Shown here: piece after piece, positions 1-6,618 of the stretch
How positions within the stretch are numbered: the stretch's first letter is position 1
Layout of the letters: each line of letters opens with the position of its first letter
From: Caryophanales bacterium UBA7476
GTDB lineage: Bacteria > Bacillota_I > Bacilli_A > RF39 > UBA660
Assembly (NCBI GenBank): GCA_002477275.1
Contig: DLOU01000043.1
Location: 1 to 11,767, forward strand
Direction of reading: 5' to 3'
Length of the DNA stretch: 11,767 bases
The notes under the pieces: generated by a model
Databases searched by the model: none
Seen by the model: only the letters and a program-made list of their open reading frames with translations
What the model was told of the DNA's origin: nothing
Translations under genes and position numbers: made by a program

Positions 1-10
1 TTTAATTATG

Positions 11-19
11 TGTTATAAT
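11..19 (+). promoter_or_regulatory. extended -10 promoter of the first gene
   Basis: TGT followed by TATAAT (14-19) is an exact extended -10 element for the housekeeping sigma factor. It lies about 22 bases upstream of the ribosome-binding site. The -35 region would fall outside the window, so only half of the promoter can be judged. Confidence 0.6.
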
Positions 20-47
20 ATGTGTCTATTGAGAGGGGATAATGTTT

Positions 48-659
48 ATGAATAAATTTTTAGAATGTTATAAAGACACAACTGCTATGGTTAATTTTGA
101 TATTAGAGCTGGTAGAAATATAGATGCTTTAATGCCAATTGGAGAACTTGCTTCGACTGTAGAAAATGATATTGCAAAGGGTGGAATAGGATGCTGTATT
201 CATTCTTCATTAATTCTTGCAAAAAAATTAAAAGAAAATGGTATTTCTTCAAGTTTTATTTATACTGCAGAACCATATGAATTAAATGGAGAATCATTTA
301 TGGGAACTCGTGTTTCTGTATTATATTATGATAAAGATGCAAAAGAATACTTTGTTGCTAATCCAGTTGAAGATGTTGAATTATTTAGTAAATTAGGTCT
401 TGATAGTTCATTAAGATATTCTAGATATAATCAAGATGGTACTGTTCGTATTCCAAAAAGTATTATGGGTACTATTGTATCTGATGATGCTTCTAGAATT
501 CCAGTTTCTGATTTTATCGAAAGATATGGCGATGGTGAAGCATATGTTTCGTATTCTATTATGGAAGATGAAAGTAAACCATTTTGTGTATTATTTTCTG
601 ATAGAGCATATGTTACTGCAGAAGATTTTAAAGCAATTGATACTGTCACACTTGCTTAA
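48..659 (+). CDS. small cysteine protein, possibly transglutaminase/NAT-like fold
   Basis: This 203-residue protein has no signal peptide or membrane segment, so it is probably cytoplasmic. The start at 48 is chosen over ATG 42 because AGAGGGG (32-38) sits 9 bases from 48 but only 3 from 42. Residues 45-70 (GG-x-G-CC-I-H-SS-L-x-L-A-KKLKENGI) followed by a beta-rich stretch (residues 85-105) and an N-P-V motif resemble the nucleophile helix and strands of transglutaminase-like or arylamine N-acetyltransferase folds. The cysteine would be C49 or C50. The histidine normally heading the next strand is not seen: that place reads G-T-R-V-S-V. Either the protein is inactive or the fold assignment is wrong. 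It stands alone between its own promoter and a strong terminator. That the gene is real is near certain; its function is not recognised. Confidence 0.5.
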   Translation: MNKFLECYKDTTAMVNFDIRAGRNIDALMPIGELASTVENDIAKGGIGCCIHSSLILAKKLKENGISSSFIYTAEPYELNGESFMGTRVSVLYYDKDAKEYFVANPVEDVELFSKLGLDSSLRYSRYNQDGTVRIPKSIMGTIVSDDASRIPVSDFIERYGDGEAYVSYSIMEDESKPFCVLFSDRAYVTAEDFKAIDTVTLA

Positions 660-660
660 T

Positions 661-691
661 AAAAAAGAGTTTAAATTAAACTCTTTTTTTT
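661..691. terminator. bidirectional intrinsic terminator
   Basis: GAGTTT (667-672) pairs with AAACTC (678-683) around a five-base loop. The stem is flanked by six A on the left and eight T on the right, so it can act as a Rho-independent terminator on both strands. It lies directly between the converging first gene (stop at 659) and spoIVB (stop at 690), and serves both. Confidence 0.85.
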
Positions 692-1670
692 AGTTTTCAG
701 CTTCTTCTAGCATCGTTGTTAAAAATATACCATATCCTTTTTTAGTGTCGTTTACGATTACATGAGTTACTGCACCTACAATTAAGTCATTTTGAATTAT
801 TGGTGATCCACTCATTCCTTGAATTATTCCACCTGTTTTATTTAGTAGTTCGTCATCTGTAATTTCAAATAATATATTTTTTGTTTCGCTATTTTTATTT
901 ATTTTAATTATATTTATTTCATATTCTTTTATTTCATTGTTATTTACGACTGTTCTTATTATAGCTTTTCCTTCTTTTACATCATCTTTTGTTCCTACTT
1001 TTAATGTATTTTTATTTGGAATATTATCTATATAGTCTCCAAATATACCTGATTCTTCATTTTCTTTTATATTTCCATATACTTTTTCTTTATCATATAT
1101 TGCGTTTTTTTCTCCTGCTGAGCCATTTTCACTTCTTTCAATATTTGTTACTTCTGATTTAAATATTTTTCCATCTTTTATTTCAAATTTTTCTTTTGTA
1201 GTTTTTTCTAATATTTCATGACCTAAAGCACCAAATTTTCTTGTTTCTGGATCTATAAATGTTAATGTACCGATACCTATAATTGTGTCTTTTACATAAA
1301 GACCTGTCTTTAAAATATCATTTTCTTTTACTTTATCTAAGTCTATATCTTTTTCTTTATTATTTCTTATTACTGTATACTTTATTGTATTTTTTTCTGT
1401 TTTATCAATTTTTTCAATCATTTTATCTATATTTTCTGTATTTTCGTTATCTATTTTTATTATTCTATCTCCAATTTGAAATCCTGAGTTTTTGGCTATA
1501 TATTCATCGTTTACTTTGTAAAATCCCACTACTAAAATACCTTTTGAATTTACCTCTATTCCAATGTTTTCACCACCAGGTATTATATATTCAGAATAAC
1601 CTAGAACATTTATGGGAATAAATAATAATAAATAAATAATTATTTTTAAATAAAGTTTATTTTTTTTCAT
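690..1670 (-). CDS. spoIVB: SpoIVB-type serine peptidase (S55), sporulation signalling
   Basis: In Bacillus subtilis, SpoIVB is made in the forespore, secreted into the space between the two membranes, and cleaves SpoIVFA so that pro-sigma-K is processed. This copy has 326 residues. It has an N-terminal hydrophobic segment (about residues 5-24, signal or anchor), a PDZ region (about 40-108, with NSGFQIGDRI at 61-70) and the S55 peptidase domain. The catalytic residues are readable: H151 in G-A-L-G-H-E, S287 in G-M-S-G-S-P, and D272 in I-T-D-D exactly 15 residues before S287, the same spacing as Asp363 and Ser378 of the B. subtilis enzyme as I recall it. It is about 100 residues shorter than the B. 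subtilis protein, mostly at the N-terminal side. AGGAGGAGTT lies just before the ATG. It is monocistronic and convergent with the gene at 48-659; spo0A, its usual neighbour, is not beside it. Confidence 0.93.
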   Translation of the reverse strand: MKKNKLYLKIIIYLLLFIPINVLGYSEYIIPGGENIGIEVNSKGILVVGFYKVNDEYIAKNSGFQIGDRIIKIDNENTENIDKMIEKIDKTEKNTIKYTVIRNNKEKDIDLDKVKENDILKTGLYVKDTIIGIGTLTFIDPETRKFGALGHEILEKTTKEKFEIKDGKIFKSEVTNIERSENGSAGEKNAIYDKEKVYGNIKENEESGIFGDYIDNIPNKNTLKVGTKDDVKEGKAIIRTVVNNNEIKEYEINIIKINKNSETKNILFEITDDELLNKTGGIIQGMSGSPIIQNDLIVGAVTHVIVNDTKKGYGIFLTTMLEEAEN

Positions 1671-1699
1671 ATCAACTCCTCCTATACGAACTACATTAC

Positions 1700-1706
1700 T
1701 AATATG
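1700..1706 (-). promoter_or_regulatory. possible forespore-sigma -10 element of spoIVB
   Basis: On the minus strand this reads CATATTA, matching the CATnnTA -10 pattern of sigma-F/sigma-G, which drive spoIVB in B. subtilis. It is about 30 bases before the start codon. No good matching -35 was found at the usual spacing. A TATAAT lies a little upstream (1718-1723, minus strand), also without a -35. The assignment is tentative. Confidence 0.3.
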
Positions 1707-1757
1707 TTCAATTTAAAATTATAAAGTATAGTAATTATTTTCCTTTTTACTTTTTTC

Positions 1758-1786
1758 TTGTAATAAAGCCAAAAAAAATGTATAAT
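1758..1786 (+). promoter_or_regulatory. sigma-A-type promoter
   Basis: TTGTAA (1758-1763), a 17-base spacer and a perfect TATAAT (1781-1786) lie just upstream of the GGAGGT of the membrane protein gene at 1808. The predicted transcript would start near 1793, giving a very short leader. Confidence 0.6.
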
Positions 1787-1807
1787 AAGTCCTAATTGGA
1801 GGTCTTT

Positions 1808-2656
1808 ATGGATTTAATAGTTATTTGCTCTTATATACTTTTTAGTATGTTACTTTTTTTAATTTTAAAATTTTTAAATAAAAGGTATTCTATTACTTTA
1901 TTTGAATATGTATCTATTTCTTTAATCTTCATTGTTATTATTTCCTTATTTTATAAATTTAATAAATATATTTTTTTAGTATCATTGTTTTTAATGATTG
2001 TTGATTTAATATTTATTACTTATGTTAAAGAAGATAATTTTTTTAAAAATACTAAAATAATTAAAATGTATATTGTTTTAATAATTAGTTCTTTTTTAGT
2101 AAATAAGTATTTAATAAATACTAATATTGTTTATTTAGATAATTCTACTTTAAGAATAATAGTTTGGCTTTTTATAATTTACTTTATTTACCAATTTATA
2201 AAAAGTAAAAATATTTCATATAAAAGTTACAAAGTAAATGCTAGCTCTAATTATGATTTTGATAGGGAATATGTTATATTAGCTTATACAAAGATGAAGA
2301 TTAAATATAAAGATTTGATTGAAGAAAATACTAATATATCAAATATTATTTATGCTTCATTAGTCTATTTTAATAATATTAGACCTCTTTATTTAAGAAA
2401 AGTTGATAACTTTAAATTTAAACTTGATAATAGAAAAAGACCTCTTGGTATTATGCAGATAGAAAGTAGTAAATTAATTAGTGATAGTGAATCTATTTTA
2501 ATTGGAATGAAAGAAATTGATAAAATTTATACTAAGCTAAAGAGTAAGAGCAAAGCTAAGAAGAGTGAATTAAATTATAATGTTATTAAACAATATTTTA
2601 AAAAATATGATTATGATAAGATTATAGAAATATATGATGAAATATGTAAATTTTGA
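1808..2656 (+). CDS. multi-pass membrane protein with cytoplasmic GIMQ-motif domain
   Basis: This protein of 282 residues starts at ATG 1808, because GGAGGT (1798-1803) is well placed for it; a reading from TTG 1796 would run through that site. The first ~150 residues are four or five hydrophobic segments separated by short basic loops. The last ~135 residues are soluble, Lys/Asn rich and helical. That part contains Y-F-N-N-I-R-P-L-Y-L-R-K and, a little later, P-L-G-I-M-Q-I-E-S-S followed by L-I-S-D-S-E-S-I. GIMQ resembles the motif that follows the catalytic glutamate in SLT-type lytic transglycosylases, but no clear catalytic Glu precedes it (N-N-I-R-P occupies the comparable place), so activity is doubtful. 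The gene ends with TGA, the only one in the window, and has its own promoter. Function is not recognised. Confidence 0.5.
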   Translation: MDLIVICSYILFSMLLFLILKFLNKRYSITLFEYVSISLIFIVIISLFYKFNKYIFLVSLFLMIVDLIFITYVKEDNFFKNTKIIKMYIVLIISSFLVNKYLINTNIVYLDNSTLRIIVWLFIIYFIYQFIKSKNISYKSYKVNASSNYDFDREYVILAYTKMKIKYKDLIEENTNISNIIYASLVYFNNIRPLYLRKVDNFKFKLDNRKRPLGIMQIESSKLISDSESILIGMKEIDKIYTKLKSKSKAKKSELNYNVIKQYFKKYDYDKIIEIYDEICKF

Positions 2657-2663
2657 GTTTGTT

Positions 2664-2673
2664 ATCAATTGAT
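2664..2673. repeat. 10-bp perfect palindrome upstream of a promoter
   Basis: ATCAATTGAT is its own reverse complement and lies 9 bases upstream of the -35 of the lipoprotein promoter. It could be an operator half-turn apart from the promoter or simply chance in AT-rich DNA. Confidence 0.25.
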
Positions 2674-2682
2674 TTCTCTATT

Positions 2683-2711
2683 TTGATATGTTATTATTTT
2701 TATGTAATAAT
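2683..2711 (+). promoter_or_regulatory. sigma-A promoter with extended -10
   Basis: TTGATA (2683-2688), a 17-base spacer and AATAAT (2706-2711), preceded by TGT (2703-2705), give an extended -10 promoter. It drives the transglutaminase-like lipoprotein gene, whose AGGGTG site follows at 2721-2726. Confidence 0.65.
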
Positions 2712-2736
2712 GTTTATGATAGGGTGAAAATTATAT

Positions 2737-3846
2737 ATGGTAATAGATAATTTAAATGTTAATTGGAAAAAAGCTGCAAGTACATTAAAACATACTTTTA
2801 CTGTTGTTTCTGCTGGTGTTGTTATGATGACTTTTTCTGGCTGTGGTTATAAAGACTATGTTGAAGAGATGAATAATAGTAGTTATTCTTATGGTGAAGA
2901 TGTTACTGATATTGATTTATTGAGAGCTGCAATATCTGATGATAATATTCAAGAATTACCAAGCTCTATAACTAGTTTTTCTTTAAAACATTGTACATTT
3001 GTTACGAGTTTAGATAGTTTACCATCTACATGTCCTGATATTGAAACTCTCGAACTTGATTCTTGCTCTGGAATTACTGATTTATCTTTTATCTATTCAT
3101 TAAAAAATCTAAAATCAGTTAAATTAAATGATATGGCTGGTATTACACCAGAATTAATAGATTATCTTAAGAGTAATGGAATTTCATATGAAATATCTGA
3201 TGATGATTTGACTGCAAGTTTAAAAGTTGATGAAATTTTAGATGAAATTATTAATGATGATATGTCTGATGATGAAAAAATTAGAGCTATTGTTGTATAT
3301 GTAAATAAAAATTGTAAATATAGATTTTCAAAAGTCACTGAATCTAATACAGATCCTCTTTCTACTTCTTTGAATGAAAATAAAGGTGTTTGTTATGGAA
3401 TTGCTTATACTACTAATGTACTTTTAAGGAAAGCTGGTATCAAGTCATATCAATTATCTGATACTGATCATGCTTGGAATCTTGTTGAAGATGATGGTAA
3501 ATATTATTATATTGATGTAACTAATTTAGGCGGAGGAAGAAATTTATGCTTTATTGCAAGGCCACTTGTAAAATATACTGGTTTTACTCCAAATTATATG
3601 GTTGATCCTACAGCTACTAGTTTTACAGCTATGAGTGATTTTGATGATAGAGAACATGTTATTATTCCACAAAGCCTTGTTGAAGATATTGAAAAAGGCG
3701 AAGATGAGAAGACTATTCTCGAGAGATATGGTACTAGTATTCCAATTCGTGTAATTGAACTTGTTATAACTATGGTTGGAATTCATCTTGGAATAAAAAT
3801 GGCAAAAAATGCTGTTGAAAATATAAGATATAGACGTAGTAAATAA
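2737..3846 (+). CDS. LRR and transglutaminase-like lipoprotein
   Basis: This 369-residue protein has a hydrophobic segment at about 20-34 followed by F-S-G-C, a lipobox that would make C36 the lipidated residue of an extracytoplasmic lipoprotein. Residues ~75-150 hold leucine-rich-repeat-like units (SFSLKHC, ETLELDSCSGITDLSF, SVKLNDMAGIT). Residues ~163-265 are a transglutaminase-like domain with a complete apparent triad: C219 in G-V-C-Y-G, H245 in D-H-A-W-N and D260 in Y-Y-I-D-V. A second hydrophobic stretch at about 337-353, followed by a basic tail (R-Y-R-R-S-K), could anchor the C-terminus. Proteins of this family may cross-link or cleave protein or peptide bonds at the surface; the substrate is unknown. 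It has its own promoter (2683-2711). The N-terminal region before the lipobox is unusually long (~20 residues), which slightly weakens the lipoprotein call. Confidence 0.8.
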   Translation: MVIDNLNVNWKKAASTLKHTFTVVSAGVVMMTFSGCGYKDYVEEMNNSSYSYGEDVTDIDLLRAAISDDNIQELPSSITSFSLKHCTFVTSLDSLPSTCPDIETLELDSCSGITDLSFIYSLKNLKSVKLNDMAGITPELIDYLKSNGISYEISDDDLTASLKVDEILDEIINDDMSDDEKIRAIVVYVNKNCKYRFSKVTESNTDPLSTSLNENKGVCYGIAYTTNVLLRKAGIKSYQLSDTDHAWNLVEDDGKYYYIDVTNLGGGRNLCFIARPLVKYTGFTPNYMVDPTATSFTAMSDFDDREHVIIPQSLVEDIEKGEDEKTILERYGTSIPIRVIELVITMVGIHLGIKMAKNAVENIRYRRSK

Positions 3847-3890
3847 AATATTTTAAAATTTTTTTAAATATTTTTAATTTTGAGGTAATT

Positions 3891-4688
3891 ATGAAAAAAA
3901 TGTATATTGAAATAACTAATAATTGCAATTTAGATTGTTCATTTTGCATAAAAAATAGTAGAACGTCTAAATTTATGTCTGAAGATGAATTTATTTTGGC
4001 TTTGGATAAGGTTAAACCTTATACTAAATATCTTTATTTTCATATTCTTGGTGAACCTTTTATGCATCCTAAAATTAATAAATTTATTGATTTAGCTAGT
4101 TCCAATTTTTTTATTAATATTACTACTAATGGTTATTTAATAAATAGACTTAAAACGAATAAAGTTAGACAAATTAATATATCACTTCATAGTTATTCTC
4201 CAAAGTATAATATCTCAATAGAAGATTATCTTTCTAATATTTTTTCTGTTGTTGATTTATTACCTAATACTTACATATCCTATAGATTTTGGACCAATAA
4301 TAAGTATAGTTCTAAAATATTAGATTTGATTAATAAACATTATAATACTAATTATAGTATTGATAGTTTGAAACTTTCTAATAAGCTTTCTGACAGAGTT
4401 TTTATAAATACATTTAAGCAATTTGAATGGCCTTCTATAAAGGATGCTTCAATCTTTTCTTTTGGTACTTGTTATGCCCTTAGAGATCATATTGGAATTT
4501 TGGTAGATGGTTCTATTGTCCCTTGCTGTTTAGATTCAAAAGGTGATATTACACTTGGAAATATTTTTGAAGATAATCTTTCTGATGTACTTAATTCTAA
4601 GAAAGTAATTGATATGATGGAAGGCTTTAAAAATAATAAAAAAATAGAAAAATTATGTCAGAATTGTAATTTTATTGACCTTGATTAA
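3891..4688 (+). CDS. radical SAM/SPASM-domain enzyme
   Basis: This 265-residue cytoplasmic enzyme carries the radical SAM cluster motif C12-NLD-C16-SF-C19, which binds the [4Fe-4S] cluster that cleaves S-adenosylmethionine, followed by L-G-E-P (53-56), a variant of the GGEP motif contacting the methionyl amino group. The C-terminal ~75 residues look like a SPASM-type auxiliary-cluster domain: C194, C212-C213 in G-S-I-V-P-C-C, and C256/C259 in C-Q-N-C, with the usual G-N-I-F-E-D-N-L-S-D-V helix between. GAGG stands 6 bases before the ATG. It is the first gene of a set with two glycosyltransferases (37-base gap to the next). SPASM enzymes modify peptides, proteins or sugars. No precursor peptide is visible next to it, so a carbohydrate or surface-polymer substrate is inferred from the neighbours, weakly. 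The exact substrate cannot be named. Confidence 0.88.
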   Translation: MKKMYIEITNNCNLDCSFCIKNSRTSKFMSEDEFILALDKVKPYTKYLYFHILGEPFMHPKINKFIDLASSNFFINITTNGYLINRLKTNKVRQINISLHSYSPKYNISIEDYLSNIFSVVDLLPNTYISYRFWTNNKYSSKILDLINKHYNTNYSIDSLKLSNKLSDRVFINTFKQFEWPSIKDASIFSFGTCYALRDHIGILVDGSIVPCCLDSKGDITLGNIFEDNLSDVLNSKKVIDMMEGFKNNKKIEKLCQNCNFIDLD

Positions 4689-4725
4689 TAATTTATCTTA
4701 TTATATACTTATTATGGAGGGTGTT

Positions 4726-5694
4726 ATGATAGATGTAATTATAGCTGCATATAATGCACATGATACTATTGAACAAGCTCTTAATAGTATTTTGATGCAA
4801 AATATTGTAGATAAGCTTAAAGTTTATATTGTTAACGACAAGTCTGATAAAGATTATAGTTCTATAGTAAAAAAATATAAAAAATATTTAGATTTAACTG
4901 AACTTTCTTATGAGGAGAATAGGGGACCTGGTTTTGCTAGAAACTATGGTTTAAAACATTCTAAATCTCCTTATATCGTTTTTTTAGATGCTGATGATAT
5001 TTTTCATTCTCATTATTCAATTGAGATGCTATATAATTCTATAACTAAGGGTAGTTATGATCTTGTTATCAGTAATTTTATTGAAGAACTTGCTCCTGAT
5101 AAATATTTACCTCATATTAGAGATAAAATATGGGATCATGGGAAAATTTATAGACGTGAATTTATTGAAAAAAATAAAATCTTTTTTGCTGATGAAAGAT
5201 CTAATGAAGATTTATTCTTTAATTATTTAACTATATTATCTGGTGCTAAATATTCATTTATTGATTCTATTACATATGTTTGGCAGAATAATAAAGAATC
5301 TTTAACCAGAAAAAATGATCATGAATTTAATCATACTGGTTTAGATGGATATAATAGGAATCTTTTAAATTTATCTAAAATACTGGAAAAAAGAAAAAAT
5401 ATGGAGTCTAAAATAGCAAAAGTTTTGTTTTTTGGATTATTACAAATGTATTATACTTTTTTACATTTTGAAAAAATTAATAATGAAGTTGGCATTGATT
5501 TATTAAAAAAATCTACACGTGATAATATTTTATTTTTTAATAAATATAAAGATGATTTAGATATAAATGATAAAAATGAAATTATTTATAATGAACTTAC
5601 AAAATATTTAAAACAAAATAATTTACATCTATTAGTTTTGCCTGATAAAACTTTTGATGATTTCTTAAATGAGGTGTTGCAATATGAAAAATAA
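4726..5694 (+). CDS. family 2 glycosyltransferase (first of a tandem pair)
   Basis: This 322-residue GT-A fold enzyme transfers a sugar from a nucleotide sugar to an acceptor at the cytoplasmic face. The start at 4726 follows GGAGG (4716-4720); an upstream reading from TTG 4675 would overlap the preceding gene and lacks a ribosome-binding site. Motifs: V-I-I-A-A-Y-N (4-10), V-N-D-K-S (36-40), the metal-binding D-A-D-D (88-91) and S-N-E-D (159-162), which carries the likely catalytic acid/base. The C-terminal ~120 residues are helical and charged with no clear membrane segment. It is closely related to the next gene: both begin with I-D-V-I-I-x-A-Y-N-A-H-D, and the DNA encoding this is nearly identical. 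Acceptor and donor are unknown. A surface polysaccharide, teichoic-acid-like polymer or glycoprotein are all possible. Confidence 0.9.
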   Translation: MIDVIIAAYNAHDTIEQALNSILMQNIVDKLKVYIVNDKSDKDYSSIVKKYKKYLDLTELSYEENRGPGFARNYGLKHSKSPYIVFLDADDIFHSHYSIEMLYNSITKGSYDLVISNFIEELAPDKYLPHIRDKIWDHGKIYRREFIEKNKIFFADERSNEDLFFNYLTILSGAKYSFIDSITYVWQNNKESLTRKNDHEFNHTGLDGYNRNLLNLSKILEKRKNMESKIAKVLFFGLLQMYYTFLHFEKINNEVGIDLLKKSTRDNILFFNKYKDDLDINDKNEIIYNELTKYLKQNNLHLLVLPDKTFDDFLNEVLQYEK

Positions 5695-6571
5695 TGTTTC
5701 TATAGATGTAATTATTCCTGCTTATAATGCACATGATAAAATTATTAATGCTTTGTCTAGTCTTTCTATACAAAAGATTAATTTTCCTCTTAATATTATT
5801 ATTGTTAACGATGGATCTACTCATAATTATGAAAAGGAAATAAGTTTCTTTAAAGATTATTTAAATATAAAAGAAGTTACTTTGAAAAAAAATAGTGGAG
5901 TAGGAGTTGCTAAACAAACAGGAATTGATAATAGTTCTGGGGACTATATTATATTTTTAGATGCTGATGATTCATTATATGATTCTCATTCGCTTCAATC
6001 ACTTTATAATCTTATTTTTGATGGAAAATGTGATTATGCTTATGGTGCTATAATTTTTGAATTTCATCCTTATAAAAATATCTTTAAAAATCATGATGGA
6101 TGCTTACATGGAAAAATATTTAGTAGAAAACTTATAAAAAATAATAATATTAAATTTAATACTACTAGAACTAGCGAAGATAATAGTTTTAATCATCTTT
6201 GTTTATTTAATGCTAAAGATATTAGAAACACTGAACAGATTGTTTATGTTTATAGGGATAATGGTTCTTCACTTACAAAAGGTATTTCTATATCAAGGGA
6301 AGTTGATAATTTAAATGATTATGCTGAAAATGTTAAATATACATTAAATAATGTTAAAGATAAGTTTAGAAGAGATATTATTGAATATTATCTTAATTGT
6401 TCATTTTATTTATCGAGAGAATATAAAAGAATCTTTGAAATAGATAAAAAAGAGGCAGAAAGAATTAATGATATTTTGAATGATCTGAAAGAATTTGCTT
6501 CATTTTATACTGATGATATAATTGATAAAATTGTTCCTGAACTAGCTATGAAAAATCTTGCTAATAGATAG
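5684..6571 (+). CDS. family 2 glycosyltransferase (second of a tandem pair)
   Basis: This protein has 295 residues. The start at 5684 is chosen because GAGGTG (5671-5676) is 7 bases upstream; ATG 5669 would have no site. The gene overlaps the end of the previous glycosyltransferase by 11 bases, so translation is probably coupled. Motifs: V-I-I-P-A-Y-N (9-15), V-N-D-G-S (41-45), D-A-D-D (93-96) and T-S-E-D (163-166), a complete GT2 set, all at positions similar to its paralogue. The C-terminal part is Lys/Asp/Asn rich and soluble. It belongs to the three-gene radical SAM/GT/GT transcription unit. Divergence between the two copies outside the motifs suggests an old duplication with different sugar specificities rather than redundancy (inference). 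Confidence 0.9.
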   Translation: MKNNVSIDVIIPAYNAHDKIINALSSLSIQKINFPLNIIIVNDGSTHNYEKEISFFKDYLNIKEVTLKKNSGVGVAKQTGIDNSSGDYIIFLDADDSLYDSHSLQSLYNLIFDGKCDYAYGAIIFEFHPYKNIFKNHDGCLHGKIFSRKLIKNNNIKFNTTRTSEDNSFNHLCLFNAKDIRNTEQIVYVYRDNGSSLTKGISISREVDNLNDYAENVKYTLNNVKDKFRRDIIEYYLNCSFYLSREYKRIFEIDKKEAERINDILNDLKEFASFYTDDIIDKIVPELAMKNLANR

Positions 6572-6588
6572 TATAAAATATTAAATTT

Positions 6589-6612
6589 CCTCCAATATAT
6601 TAATATTGGAGG
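6589..6612 (+). promoter_or_regulatory. perfect hairpin enclosing the ribosome-binding site of the DUF421 gene
   Basis: CCTCCAATAT (6589-6598) is perfectly complementary to ATATTGGAGG (6603-6612) with the loop ATTA. The 3' arm contains GGAGG of the Shine-Dalgarno sequence GGAGGG (6608-6613), six bases before ATG 6619. If folded, the RNA would hide the ribosome-binding site. It could instead be a weak terminator for the glycosyltransferase operon, but only a broken T tract (TTTCT) follows, so sequestration (thermometer-like, or protein or RNA controlled) fits better. Confidence 0.6.
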
Positions 6613-6618
6613 GTTTCT

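Noticed and set aside
1283..1621. Plus-strand frame of 112 codons opposite spoIVB
   Set aside because: It has Tyr/Leu/Phe-rich low-complexity text created by the complement of an A-rich gene, and it lies entirely within the confident spoIVB frame.
2640..2690. Alternative genetic code (TGA as Trp)
   Set aside because: TGG is used for Trp throughout and the one TGA fits the natural end of the membrane protein gene. Sporulation genes also argue against a mycoplasma-type code.
3845..3878. Terminator between the transglutaminase lipoprotein and the radical SAM gene
   Set aside because: AAAATATTT/AAATATTTT can pair around a 12-base loop followed by few T, but the stem has only A-T pairs and would be too weak to rely on.
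4675..4725. N-terminal extension of the first glycosyltransferase from TTG 4675
   Set aside because: It overlaps the radical SAM gene, has no ribosome-binding site, and a GGAGG correctly precedes ATG 4726.
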